DNA of 64,000 nt, from the NCBI RefSeq assembly GCF_948472415.1, contig NZ_OX419519.1:5146001-5210000 (forward strand), given 5' to 3'. The position numbers and the translations under genes were made by a program. Positions 16,402 to 23,824 of this stretch are shown here, one piece after another. Position 1 is the first letter of the stretch. Each line of letters starts with the position of its first letter. The DNA is from Kitasatospora fiedleri (GTDB lineage: Bacteria > Actinomycetota > Actinomycetes > Streptomycetales > Streptomycetaceae). Below the pieces are notes generated by a model. It worked only from the letters and a program-made list of their open reading frames with translations, made no database searches and was not told where the DNA came from.

Positions 16402-17544
16402 ATGAGCATCGAACAGACCACCCCGAACCAGGCGGCCAAGCCGCGTGTCGCGATCGTCTTCGGCGGCCGCAGCTCCGAACACGGCGTGTCCGTGGTCACC
16501 GCCGCCAGCGTGCTGCGCTCGATCGACCGCGGCAAGTACGAGGTGCTGCCGATCGGCATCACCCACGAGGGCCGCTGGGCCCTGGTCGGCGACGAACCGG
16601 CCCGGATGGCCATCACCGACGGCCGGATGCCGGACGTCGACCAGGTCGCCGAGTCCACCGAGGGCCAGGTGGCGCTGCCCACCGCCCCCGGCAACCGGGA
16701 GGTGGTGTGGAGCGAGCCCGGCGCCGCGCCGAAGGTCCTCGGCGAGGTCGACGTGGTGCTCCCGCTGCTGCACGGCCCGTGGGGCGAGGACGGCACCCTG
16801 CAGGGCCTGCTGGAGCTCTCCGGCGTCCCGTACGTGGGCTCCGGCGTGCTGGCCTCCGCGGTCGGCATGGACAAGGAGTTCACCAAGCGGATCATCGAGT
16901 CGCTCGGCCTGTACGCGGGCGAGTACACCGTGGTCAAGCCGCGCGAGTGGGAGTCCGAGGCCGGCCGGGCCGCGGCCCGCGAGCGGATCGCCGGGCTCGG
17001 CCTGCCGCTGTTCGTCAAGCCCTGCCGGGCCGGCTCCTCGATCGGCATCACCAAGGTCAAGGACCCGGCCGGCCTGGACGCCGCGATCGAGGAGGCCCGC
17101 CGCCACGACCCGAAGGTGATCGTGGAGAAGGGCGTCGAGGGCCGCGAGATCGAGTGCGGCGTGCTGGAGTTCGAGGACGGCCCGCGCGCCTCGGTGCCCG
17201 CCGAGGTGCTGGTCGACGGCGACTTCGAGTTCTACGACTTCGAGGCCAAGTACATCGACTCCTCCGAGGTGCGCATCCCGGCGGACCTCACCGACGCCGA
17301 GCGGGCCGAGATCCGCCGGCAGGCCGTCGAGGTGTTCGAGGGCCTGGGCTGCGAGGGCCTGGCCCGGGTCGACTTCTTCCTGCTGGCCGACGGCCGGTGG
17401 ATGGTCAACGAGGTCAACACGATGCCCGGCTTCACCCCCATCTCGGCCTACCCCAAGATGTGGGAGGCCACCGGCGTGCCCTACGCCGAGCTGATCGACC
17501 GCCTGCTGTCCGCCGCGCTGCGCCGCTCCACCGGCCTGCGCTAG
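16402..17544 (+). CDS. ddlA: D-alanine--D-alanine ligase
   Basis: This ATP-grasp ligase makes the D-Ala-D-Ala end of the peptidoglycan precursor. It has 380 residues. Recognisable blocks are VAIVFGGRSSEHGVS (N-terminal), LLHGPWGEDGTLQG, YVGSGVLASAVGMDKEF, FVKPCRAGSSIGITKV, and the metal-binding MVNEVNTMPGFTP near the end. The Tyr/Phe position that separates D-Ala from D-Lac ligases was not resolved, but nothing suggests a vancomycin-resistance ligase. ATG 16402 lacks a clear ribosome binding site; TAGTCT (16386-16391) lies 10 nt upstream, so a very short leader is possible. Confidence 0.95.
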   Translation: MSIEQTTPNQAAKPRVAIVFGGRSSEHGVSVVTAASVLRSIDRGKYEVLPIGITHEGRWALVGDEPARMAITDGRMPDVDQVAESTEGQVALPTAPGNREVVWSEPGAAPKVLGEVDVVLPLLHGPWGEDGTLQGLLELSGVPYVGSGVLASAVGMDKEFTKRIIESLGLYAGEYTVVKPREWESEAGRAAARERIAGLGLPLFVKPCRAGSSIGITKVKDPAGLDAAIEEARRHDPKVIVEKGVEGREIECGVLEFEDGPRASVPAEVLVDGDFEFYDFEAKYIDSSEVRIPADLTDAERAEIRRQAVEVFEGLGCEGLARVDFFLLADGRWMVNEVNTMPGFTPISAYPKMWEATGVPYAELIDRLLSAALRRSTGLR

Positions 17545-17557
17545 CGCCGGGGGCGGC

Positions 17558-18097
17558 TCAGGAGGCGTCGTCCAGGCAGTCCGAGTCGGCCTTCCCGTCG
17601 ATGCGCGGGACGGTCGCCCGGATGGCGGAGGAGAACGAGCCCAGCGGGTCCGCGTAGTTGCCGTACGCGCCCGCCGGGACCTCCACCACCACGTACGCCT
17701 CGCGCAGCCCGGTGGCGAAGCGGTAGCCGCCCGCGCCGTCCTCGGCCAGCCCCCAGCCGACCTCGTCGACGCACGGGCCCTTGCGCTCGGTGTCGTTCAG
17801 CAGGTCCGGCCGGTCGGCGCCGCAGGTCAGCACGGTGCGCGGGGAGGAGGCCCAGGCCGCGGTGTACGGCGAGGCCGGGGACGGGTCCTCGCGCGGGTGG
17901 CCGAGCACCTCGGCGGGCAGCGCCGCGTCCAGCGCCGCGCAGTACCGGGCGGTCCCGGCGTCCTGCCCGGGCGGCGCGACGTCCGGGTCGCCGCTCCACG
18001 ACACCGCCAGCCAGGCCGTGCAGCCGAGCAGCGCGGCGGGCGGCGCCAGCCAGCGCACCGGGGCGGGCAGGCGGTTCAGCAGATCACGGGAGGCCAC
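17558..18097 (-). CDS. DUF3515 family membrane-anchored protein
   Basis: This is a 179-residue protein with an N-terminal signal anchor (APPAALLGCTAWLAVSW, about 18-34) and an extracellular domain. The domain has paired Cys (RYCAALDAAL, LTCGADRP, GPCVDEVGW, DSDCLDDAS) and an aromatic Gly/Asn-rich stretch (EVPAGAYGNYADPLGSFSSAI) typical of DUF3515. It starts at GTG 18097 and converges on ddlA with only 13 nt between the stops. The function is unknown. The position beside ddlA in streptomycetes suggests a link to the envelope, but that is only association. Confidence 0.85.
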   Translation of the reverse strand: MASRDLLNRLPAPVRWLAPPAALLGCTAWLAVSWSGDPDVAPPGQDAGTARYCAALDAALPAEVLGHPREDPSPASPYTAAWASSPRTVLTCGADRPDLLNDTERKGPCVDEVGWGLAEDGAGGYRFATGLREAYVVVEVPAGAYGNYADPLGSFSSAIRATVPRIDGKADSDCLDDAS

Positions 18098-18116
18098 CGC
18101 ACGATGGTAAGCGGGC

Positions 18117-18350
18117 TTACAGCCGCACCACCGGACAGGTCAAGGTCCGGGTGATGCCCTCCACCCGCTGCACGTTGGCCACCACCAGGCGGCCCAGCTC
18201 GTCGATCGACTCCGCCTCGGCCCGGACGATCACGTCGTACGGGCCGGTCACGTCCTCGGCGGTGATCACTCCGCCGATCCCGGCGATCGACTCGGCCACC
18301 GAGGTGGCCTTGCCCACCTCGGTCTGGATCAGGATGTACGCCTGCACCAC
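18117..18350 (-). CDS. Lrp/AsnC ligand-binding (RAM) domain protein
   Basis: This 77-residue stand-alone RAM domain lacks a DNA-binding part. The sequence MVQAYILIQTEVGKATSVAES, then GVITAEDVTGPYDVIVRAEA and VQRVEGITRTLTCPVV, matches the beta-alpha-beta-beta-alpha-beta effector fold of Lrp/AsnC. It starts at GTG 18350 with an excellent GGAGGT 5 nt upstream. It lies 19 nt upstream of the DUF3515 gene on the same strand. Such single-domain proteins can sense amino acids or modulate full-length Lrp proteins; which applies here is unknown. Confidence 0.88.
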   Translation of the reverse strand: MVQAYILIQTEVGKATSVAESIAGIGGVITAEDVTGPYDVIVRAEAESIDELGRLVVANVQRVEGITRTLTCPVVRL

Positions 18351-18572
18351 GGGGGACCTCCAGGCGGCTGGGTGGGTACCTGCTGACCGGCAGTCCGATC
18401 ATCACCACGCTACCGCGCGACGGCGCGGACGGGGGAGACCCCGGAGGGCCCGGAAGGCGTACGCTGCGGGCGCGGGGCGACCGCCGGGCACGGCTCCGTG
18501 CGGGGGCGGGACCGCCCGGCGCGCGGGGGTTTTCAGACAATCGGACAACGGGGAACGCGGGAGGACGGGCTG

Positions 18573-19541
18573 ATGCAGGGGACCGTGGGCGAACTCGGCG
18601 AGTTCGGGCTCATCCGGGAGCTGATCGCGCGGCTGCCGATGACCCCGGCGGTGGAGCTCGGGCCCGGCGACGACGCGGCCGTGGTCAAGGCGCCCGACGG
18701 GCGGGTGGTGGCCACCACCGACGTGCTGATCGAGGGCCGGCACTTCCGCCGCGACTGGTCCACCGCGTACGACGTCGGCCGCAAGTGCGCCGCGCAGAAC
18801 CTCGCCGACATCGCCGCGATGGGCGCCGTCCCGACCGCGCTGCTGCTCGGCCTGGTCGTCCCCGCCGACCTGCCCACCACCTGGGCCACCGAACTGATGG
18901 ACGGCCTGCGCGACGAGTGCCAGGTGGCCGGCGCCACCGTGGTCGGCGGCGACGTGGTGCGCGGCGACACCATCACCCTGGCCATCACGGCGCTCGGCGA
19001 CCTCCAGGGCCGGCGCCCGGTGGTGCGCTCCGGCGCCCAGGTCGGCGACGTGGTCGCGGTCACCGGCTGGCTCGGCTGGTCCGCCGCCGGGCTGACCGTG
19101 CTGCAGCGCGGCTTCCGCTCCCCGCGCGCCTTCGTCGAGGCGCACCGCCGCCCCGAACCGCCGTACCACGCGGGCCCCGCCGCCAGCGACCTCGGCGCCA
19201 CCGCGATGGTCGACGTCTCCGACGGCCTGGTCGCCGACCTCGGCCACGTCGCCCGGGCCAGCGAGGTCGACATCGACCTGCGGGCCGCCGACTTCGACGT
19301 CCCCGCGCAGATGGCCGACATCGGGCAGGCCGTCGGCGTCGACCCGCTGGTGTGGGTGCTGTCCGGCGGCGAGGACCACGCGATCGTCGCGACCTTCCCC
19401 AAGTCCACGCCGCTGCCCGCCCGTTGGCGGGTCATCGGGGAGGTCGTCCGGACCGCCCGGCCCGGCCGCGGCGGCACCGTCACCGTCGACGGCGCGCCCT
19501 GGGACCGCACCGCGGGCTGGGACCACTTCGCCGAGCAGTAG
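18573..19541 (+). CDS. thiL: Thiamine-monophosphate kinase
   Basis: This enzyme phosphorylates thiamine monophosphate to the active cofactor thiamine diphosphate. It has 322 residues and a PurM/AIR-synthase fold. Key blocks are GELGEFGLIREL (start), ELGPGDDAAVV (metal-binding Asp pair), TTDVLIEGRHFR, NLADIAAMGAVPTALLLGL, GGDVVRGDTITLAIT, and DVSDGLVADLGHVARAS. It starts at ATG 18573, preceded by GGGAGGACGG. A GC-rich terminator follows. It is separated from thiD by a phosphofructokinase gene. Confidence 0.96.
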   Translation: MQGTVGELGEFGLIRELIARLPMTPAVELGPGDDAAVVKAPDGRVVATTDVLIEGRHFRRDWSTAYDVGRKCAAQNLADIAAMGAVPTALLLGLVVPADLPTTWATELMDGLRDECQVAGATVVGGDVVRGDTITLAITALGDLQGRRPVVRSGAQVGDVVAVTGWLGWSAAGLTVLQRGFRSPRAFVEAHRRPEPPYHAGPAASDLGATAMVDVSDGLVADLGHVARASEVDIDLRAADFDVPAQMADIGQAVGVDPLVWVLSGGEDHAIVATFPKSTPLPARWRVIGEVVRTARPGRGGTVTVDGAPWDRTAGWDHFAEQ

Positions 19542-19581
19542 CAGCGGGCCGTAGCAGCGGGCGGCGGGCCGAGCGGGCGGC

Positions 19582-19612
19582 GGGCGGGCCGCGGCCGGCC
19601 GGCGGCCCGCCC
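19582..19612 (+). terminator. Terminator after thiL
   Basis: A perfect 11-bp stem (GGGCGGGCCGC / GCGGCCCGCCC) has a 9-nt loop and lies about 40 nt after the thiL stop. Confidence 0.7.
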
Positions 19613-19740
19613 CTGGTGGCTACCCGGTGGTACGGCCCCGAGCGCGTAGTGTTGCGCCTGTCGGGCGGACCGGCAGCGTCGACGGTCCGGTCCACCTACG
19701 GACGCGGGGGCGCGCCCCCCGGAGCAGGAGCACAGCCACC

Positions 19741-20766
19741 ATGCGAATCGGCGTTCTCACCAGCGGCGGCGACTGCCCCGGCCTGAACGCGGTCATCCGC
19801 TCGATCGTGCACCGCGGCACCGACGTGCACGGCGACGAGATCCTCGGCATCGAGGACGGCTTCCTCGGCCTGATCGAGGGCCGGGCCCGGCCGATCTCGC
19901 ACGAGGACGTCACCGGCCTGCTCACCCTGGGCGGCACCATCCTCGGGTCCGCCCGGGTGCAGCGCGAGAAGATCCGCTGGGCCGTCGAGAACTCCCGTGA
20001 GCTCGCCGCCGACCTCGGCATCGACGCGCTGATCGCGATCGGCGGCGAGGGCACCCTGACCGCCGCCAAGCTGTTCAGCGACGCCGGGCTGCCGGTGGTC
20101 GCCGTCCCCAAGACCATCGACAACGACATCGACGCCACCGACGTCACCTTCGGCTTCGACACCGCCGTGCACGTGGCCACCGAGGCCATCGACCGGCTCA
20201 AGACCACCGCCGAGTCGCACCAGCGGGTCATGGTCGTCGAACTCATGGGCCGCCACACCGGCTGGATCACCCTCACCGCGGGCATGGCCGGCGGCGCCCA
20301 CGGCATCCTCATCCCCGAGAAGCCCTTCGACATCGAGGCCGTCGCCCGGATGATCGAGGAGCGCTTCCGGCGCGGCAAGAAGTTCGCCATCATCGCCGTC
20401 GCCGAGGGCGCCCAGCCGCTGCCCGGCACGCTGCGCTTCGAGCACGGGCAGGTCGACCAGTTCGGCCACCAGACCTTCGGCGGCATCGGGACCAGGCTCG
20501 CCGTCGAGCTGGAGAACCTGCTCGGCAAGGAGGCCCGCCCGGTCATCCTCGGACACACCCAGCGCGGCGGCACCCCCACCGCACTGGACCGGGTGCTCGC
20601 CACCCGCTTCGGCTGGCACGCCGTCGAAGCCGTCCACAAGGGCGCCTTCGGGCACTTCACCGCGCTGCGCGGCACCGAGATCCACCTCACCCCGATCGCC
20701 GACGCGGTCGTCCAGCTCAAGACCGTCCCCGAGGACCGCTGGACCGAATCCGAGGCCGTGCTCTGA
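19741..20766 (+). CDS. pfkA: 6-phosphofructokinase
   Basis: This group III, ATP-type phosphofructokinase of 341 residues carries out the committed step of glycolysis. Motifs are GVLTSGGDCPGLNAVIR at the N-terminus, IGGEGTLTAAKL (Gly at the position that selects ATP over PPi), PKTIDNDIDATD (Lys as in Streptomyces/PPi-like enzymes, catalytic Asp), VVELMGRHTGWI, and LGHTQRGGTPTALDR. It starts at ATG 19741, with GGAGCAGGAG upstream. A phosphofructokinase between thiL and thiD is not what I recall from S. coelicolor, where these two are neighbours, so it may be an insertion or paralogue specific to this lineage. Confidence 0.94.
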   Translation: MRIGVLTSGGDCPGLNAVIRSIVHRGTDVHGDEILGIEDGFLGLIEGRARPISHEDVTGLLTLGGTILGSARVQREKIRWAVENSRELAADLGIDALIAIGGEGTLTAAKLFSDAGLPVVAVPKTIDNDIDATDVTFGFDTAVHVATEAIDRLKTTAESHQRVMVVELMGRHTGWITLTAGMAGGAHGILIPEKPFDIEAVARMIEERFRRGKKFAIIAVAEGAQPLPGTLRFEHGQVDQFGHQTFGGIGTRLAVELENLLGKEARPVILGHTQRGGTPTALDRVLATRFGWHAVEAVHKGAFGHFTALRGTEIHLTPIADAVVQLKTVPEDRWTESEAVL

Positions 20767-20784
20767 CCGCCCCCGGCCGGTCGG

Positions 20785-20790
20785 TAGGTT
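20785..20790 (+). promoter_or_regulatory. -10 box for leaderless thiD
   Basis: TAGGTT ends 7 nt before ATG 20798, with a CTGAC-containing -35-like element near 20762-20767 at 17-nt spacing. There is no ribosome binding site. Confidence 0.5.
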
Positions 20791-20797
20791 GGGGCGC

Positions 20798-21604
20798 ATG
20801 AGCACCTTCGCCGCCGCCCCGCCCCGAGTCCTCACCGTCGCCGGCTCCGACAGCGGCGGCGGTGCGGGCATCCAGGCCGACCTCAAGGCCATGCTCGCCC
20901 TCGGCGTGCACGGCATGAGCGTCATCACCGCCGTCACCGCGCAGAACTCGCTCGGCGTCCAGGGCTACTGGGAGCTGCCCGCCGAGGCCGTCCGCGCCCA
21001 GTACCGCAGCGTCGTGGACGACATCGGCGTCCAGGCCGTCAAGACCGGCATGCTCGCCTCGGTCGAACTGGTCGAGACCGTCGCCGACCTGCTCGCCGAC
21101 GCCCCCGCCCCCGTCGTGGTCGACCCGGTCGGCGTCTCCAAGCACGGCGACGCGCTGCTCGCCGCCGAGGCCGTCGCCACCCTCCGCGAGCGGCTGCTGC
21201 CGGTCGCCACCCTCGCCACCCCCAACCTGCACGAGGTGACCCAGCTCACCGGGCGCACCGTCACCGGCGAGGCGGACATGCTGGACGCCGCGAAGGCGCT
21301 GCGCGACCTCGGCCCCGACTGGGCGCTGGTCAAGGGCGGCCACCTGGCCGGCGAGGCCGCGGACCTGCTGCTCGGCCCCGACGGCGAGACCCACTGGTAC
21401 CGCGCCCCCCGCCACGACAACCGGCACACCCACGGCACCGGCTGCACCCTCGCCAGCGCCGTCGCCGCCCAGCTCGCCAAGGGCGACCCCGTCCCGCTCG
21501 CCGTCGCCCGCGCCAAGACCTACGTCACCGGCGCCATCGCGCACGGCTTCGCCCTGGGCGCCGGCATCGGGCCGGTGGACCACTTCTGGCAGCAGCGGGG
21601 GTGA
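20798..21604 (+). CDS. thiD: Hydroxymethylpyrimidine/phosphomethylpyrimidine kinase
   Basis: This ribokinase-family enzyme phosphorylates HMP and HMP-P in the pyrimidine branch of thiamine synthesis. It has 268 residues. Signature blocks are LTVAGSDSGGGAGIQADLK at the N-terminus, VKTGMLASVELV, VVDPVGVSKHGDALL, TPNLHEVTQLTG, VKGGHL and HTHGTGCTLASAVAA (anion hole and catalytic Asp region). ATG 20798 lacks a ribosome binding site but has TAGGTT 7 nt upstream, so translation from a leaderless mRNA is likely. A hairpin shared with rpmB terminates it. Confidence 0.95.
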   Translation: MSTFAAAPPRVLTVAGSDSGGGAGIQADLKAMLALGVHGMSVITAVTAQNSLGVQGYWELPAEAVRAQYRSVVDDIGVQAVKTGMLASVELVETVADLLADAPAPVVVDPVGVSKHGDALLAAEAVATLRERLLPVATLATPNLHEVTQLTGRTVTGEADMLDAAKALRDLGPDWALVKGGHLAGEAADLLLGPDGETHWYRAPRHDNRHTHGTGCTLASAVAAQLAKGDPVPLAVARAKTYVTGAIAHGFALGAGIGPVDHFWQQRG

Positions 21605-21661
21605 GCGCGGCGGCGGCCGGGGCGGGCACCCGCCCCGGCCGGAGGGGCCGGGAAAACCAGA

Positions 21662-21696
21662 AGCCGACCACGGCCCCCGGAAGGGTGTGGTCGGCT
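21662..21696. terminator. Bidirectional terminator between thiD and rpmB
   Basis: A perfect 10-bp stem (AGCCGACCAC / GTGGTCGGCT) has a 15-nt loop. It lies between the convergent thiD and rpmB genes. Confidence 0.8.
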
Positions 21697-21730
21697 ACGG
21701 GAAAAGGTGACCGGCGTACCGGTCTGCGCG

Positions 21731-21916
21731 TCAGCGCGAGACCTTACCGGCCTTGATGCACGAGGTGCAGACATTGAGCCGCTTCGGCGTCCGCCCGATC
21801 ACAGCGCGCACCGTCTGGATGTTGGGGTTCCAACGACGGGGGGTGCGGCGGTGCGAGTGGGAGATGCTGTTGCCGAAGCCCGGGCCCTTGCCGCAGACGT
21901 CACAGTTGGCAGCCAC
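21731..21916 (-). CDS. rpmB: 50S ribosomal protein L28 (zinc-binding, C+ form)
   Basis: This 61-residue large-subunit ribosomal protein has intact zinc-ribbon pairs CDVC near the start and CTSC near the end, so it is the Zn-dependent paralogue rather than the zinc-starvation (C-) form. SHSHRRTPRRWNPNIQ is the family core. I chose GTG 21916 (MAANCDVC) over GTG 21925 because GGAG lies 8 nt before it and the family starts MAANC. It is monocistronic on the left strand. A TATGCT element in the upstream gap is a plausible -10. Confidence 0.96.
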   Translation of the reverse strand: MAANCDVCGKGPGFGNSISHSHRRTPRRWNPNIQTVRAVIGRTPKRLNVCTSCIKAGKVSR

Positions 21917-22158
21917 AGGAGTCACTCCAAGACTTCAGATCAGGTACTTGAACTAGCCCGGGATGCTCCAGGCAACCGGGAGAGCATACAACGGTGACTC
22001 CCGCTCAACGAAACTACCACGATCGCGGAGGTGATCGTTCCCCCGAGCTGGGCACGAGCCTGCGGAGGGCGGTGCCGCGGGGGCCGATAACCTGCCAGCA
22101 TCGTCCCTCGCCACCGCGTCCCGTCGCGTTCCCGTGGCGTTCATCCGGAGGAGACCTG

Positions 22159-23787
22159 GTGCTGGACACCCTCGACGCCCCGGCCGTCCGCACCTGGTGC
22201 CGACTCGCGCTGGCCGCCCTCGGGCAGGCCCGCGAGGAGATCGACGCGCTGAACGTGTACCCGGTTCCGGACGGGGACACCGGGACGAACCTCTACCTGA
22301 CGGTGGAGTCCGCCGCCGAGGCGCTGGACGAGGTGTTCGCCGCCGCCGAGGAGCCGGAGCTGTCCGCCGCGGCCGCCGCCGCCGCGCGGGGCGCGCTGAT
22401 CGGGGCGCGCGGCAACTCGGGCGTGATCCTGGCGCAGTGGCTGCGCGGCCTGGCCGAGGTGCTCTCGGCCGGCGGCCCGCTGGCCGCCGCGCTCGACCAC
22501 GGGGCCCGCTCGGCGTACCAGGCGGTCGCCGAACCGGTGGAGGGCACCCTGCTGACGGTCGCCGCCGCCGCCGCACGGGCCGCGGGCACCGCGGACGGGC
22601 TGACCGGGCAGGCCCGGGAGGCGTACCGGGCGGCCCGGCAGGCGCTGCTGCTCACCCCCGACCAGCTGTCCGCGCTGGCCGAGGCGGGCGTGGTGGACGC
22701 GGGCGGCCGGGGCCTGGTCGCGGTGCTCGGCGCGCTGGTGGACGCCGTCTCCGGGCAGCAGCCGATGGGGCCGGTCGCGATGCGCCGGGACACCGAGCCG
22801 GGCGCCGCGCCGGGGTCCTCGCCGGTGGCGGCGGGCTGCGAGCGGCACGAGCGGGCACCCGGCCCGGGGCACCCGGCGTTCGAGGTGATCTACCTGCTGG
22901 AGGCCGAGGACGGGCGGCTGCCGCTGCTGCGCGAACGCCTGGGGCGGCTCGGCGACTCGCTGGTGATCGGCGGCGGGGACGGCCTGTGGAACGTGCACGT
23001 GCACGTGGACGACGCGGGCGCGGCCGTCGAGGCGGGCGTCGAGGCCGGGCGGCCCTACCGGATCAGGATCACGCACTTCGCCGAGGCCGCGGCCCGCTCG
23101 GGGGAGCGGGAGGAGACCGTCTCGCACGGGCGGGCGGTGCTGAGCGTGGTGACCGGCAGCGGGCTGGCGCAGCTGTGCGAGCAGGCCGGCTCGGTGGTGC
23201 TGCCGGCCGACCCGGACCGCCCGCCCGCCAGCGCCGAACTGGTCACCGCCGTGCACCGCTGCGCGGCCCGCGAGGTGGTGCTGCTGCTCAACGACCCGGA
23301 GCTGCGGGCCGCCGCCGGCGCCGCCGCCGACCAGCTGCGCGAGGAGGGCGTGCGGATCGCCGTGCTGCCCACCCGCTCCCCGGTGCAGGGCCTGGCGGCG
23401 CTGGCCGTGCACGACGCCGGGCGGCGGTTCGACGAGGACGTGGTGGCGATGACCTCCGCGGCCGGCGCCACCCGGTACGCCGAACTGGCCGTCGCCGAGG
23501 GCGAGTCGTGGACCATGGCGGGCGTCTGCCAGGCCGGGGACGTGCTCGGCCTGATCGACGGCGACGTCGTGGTGATCGGCACCGACCTCACCGAGACCGC
23601 GCTGGCCGTGCTCGACCGCATGATCGCGCCCGGCGGCGAACTGGTCACCCTGGTGCTCGGCGAGGAGGCCCCCGCCGACCTCGCCGACCGGCTGATCGCG
23701 CACGCCCGGCGCACCCGCCCCGAGGTCGACACCGTCGCCTACCAGGGCGGTCAGGAGGCCGCCCCGCTGCTCATCGGGGTGGAGTGA
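22159..23787 (+). CDS. DAK2/DhaL-domain protein (FakA/YloV-like kinase)
   Basis: This 542-residue protein has an N-terminal DhaL/DAK2 domain (about 1-200). The ATP/Mg-binding loop is NVYPVPDGDTGTNLYLT (about 35-51), with ARGALIGARGNSGVILAQW and GTLLTVAAAAARAA. The C-terminal half (about 235-540) resembles the FakA/YloV middle and C-terminal regions. In Firmicutes FakA is the ATP-binding subunit of fatty-acid kinase with a FakB (DegV) partner; no FakB gene is adjacent here. It starts at GTG 22159 after CGGAGGAG. It sits directly upstream of recG, as in other streptomycetes. Substrate remains inferred. Confidence 0.9.
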   Translation: MLDTLDAPAVRTWCRLALAALGQAREEIDALNVYPVPDGDTGTNLYLTVESAAEALDEVFAAAEEPELSAAAAAAARGALIGARGNSGVILAQWLRGLAEVLSAGGPLAAALDHGARSAYQAVAEPVEGTLLTVAAAAARAAGTADGLTGQAREAYRAARQALLLTPDQLSALAEAGVVDAGGRGLVAVLGALVDAVSGQQPMGPVAMRRDTEPGAAPGSSPVAAGCERHERAPGPGHPAFEVIYLLEAEDGRLPLLRERLGRLGDSLVIGGGDGLWNVHVHVDDAGAAVEAGVEAGRPYRIRITHFAEAAARSGEREETVSHGRAVLSVVTGSGLAQLCEQAGSVVLPADPDRPPASAELVTAVHRCAAREVVLLLNDPELRAAAGAAADQLREEGVRIAVLPTRSPVQGLAALAVHDAGRRFDEDVVAMTSAAGATRYAELAVAEGESWTMAGVCQAGDVLGLIDGDVVVIGTDLTETALAVLDRMIAPGGELVTLVLGEEAPADLADRLIAHARRTRPEVDTVAYQGGQEAAPLLIGVE

Positions 23788-23824
23788 GCCCGCGGCGTCG
23801 GTCCCGTGGTGTGAAATGGGGGCG

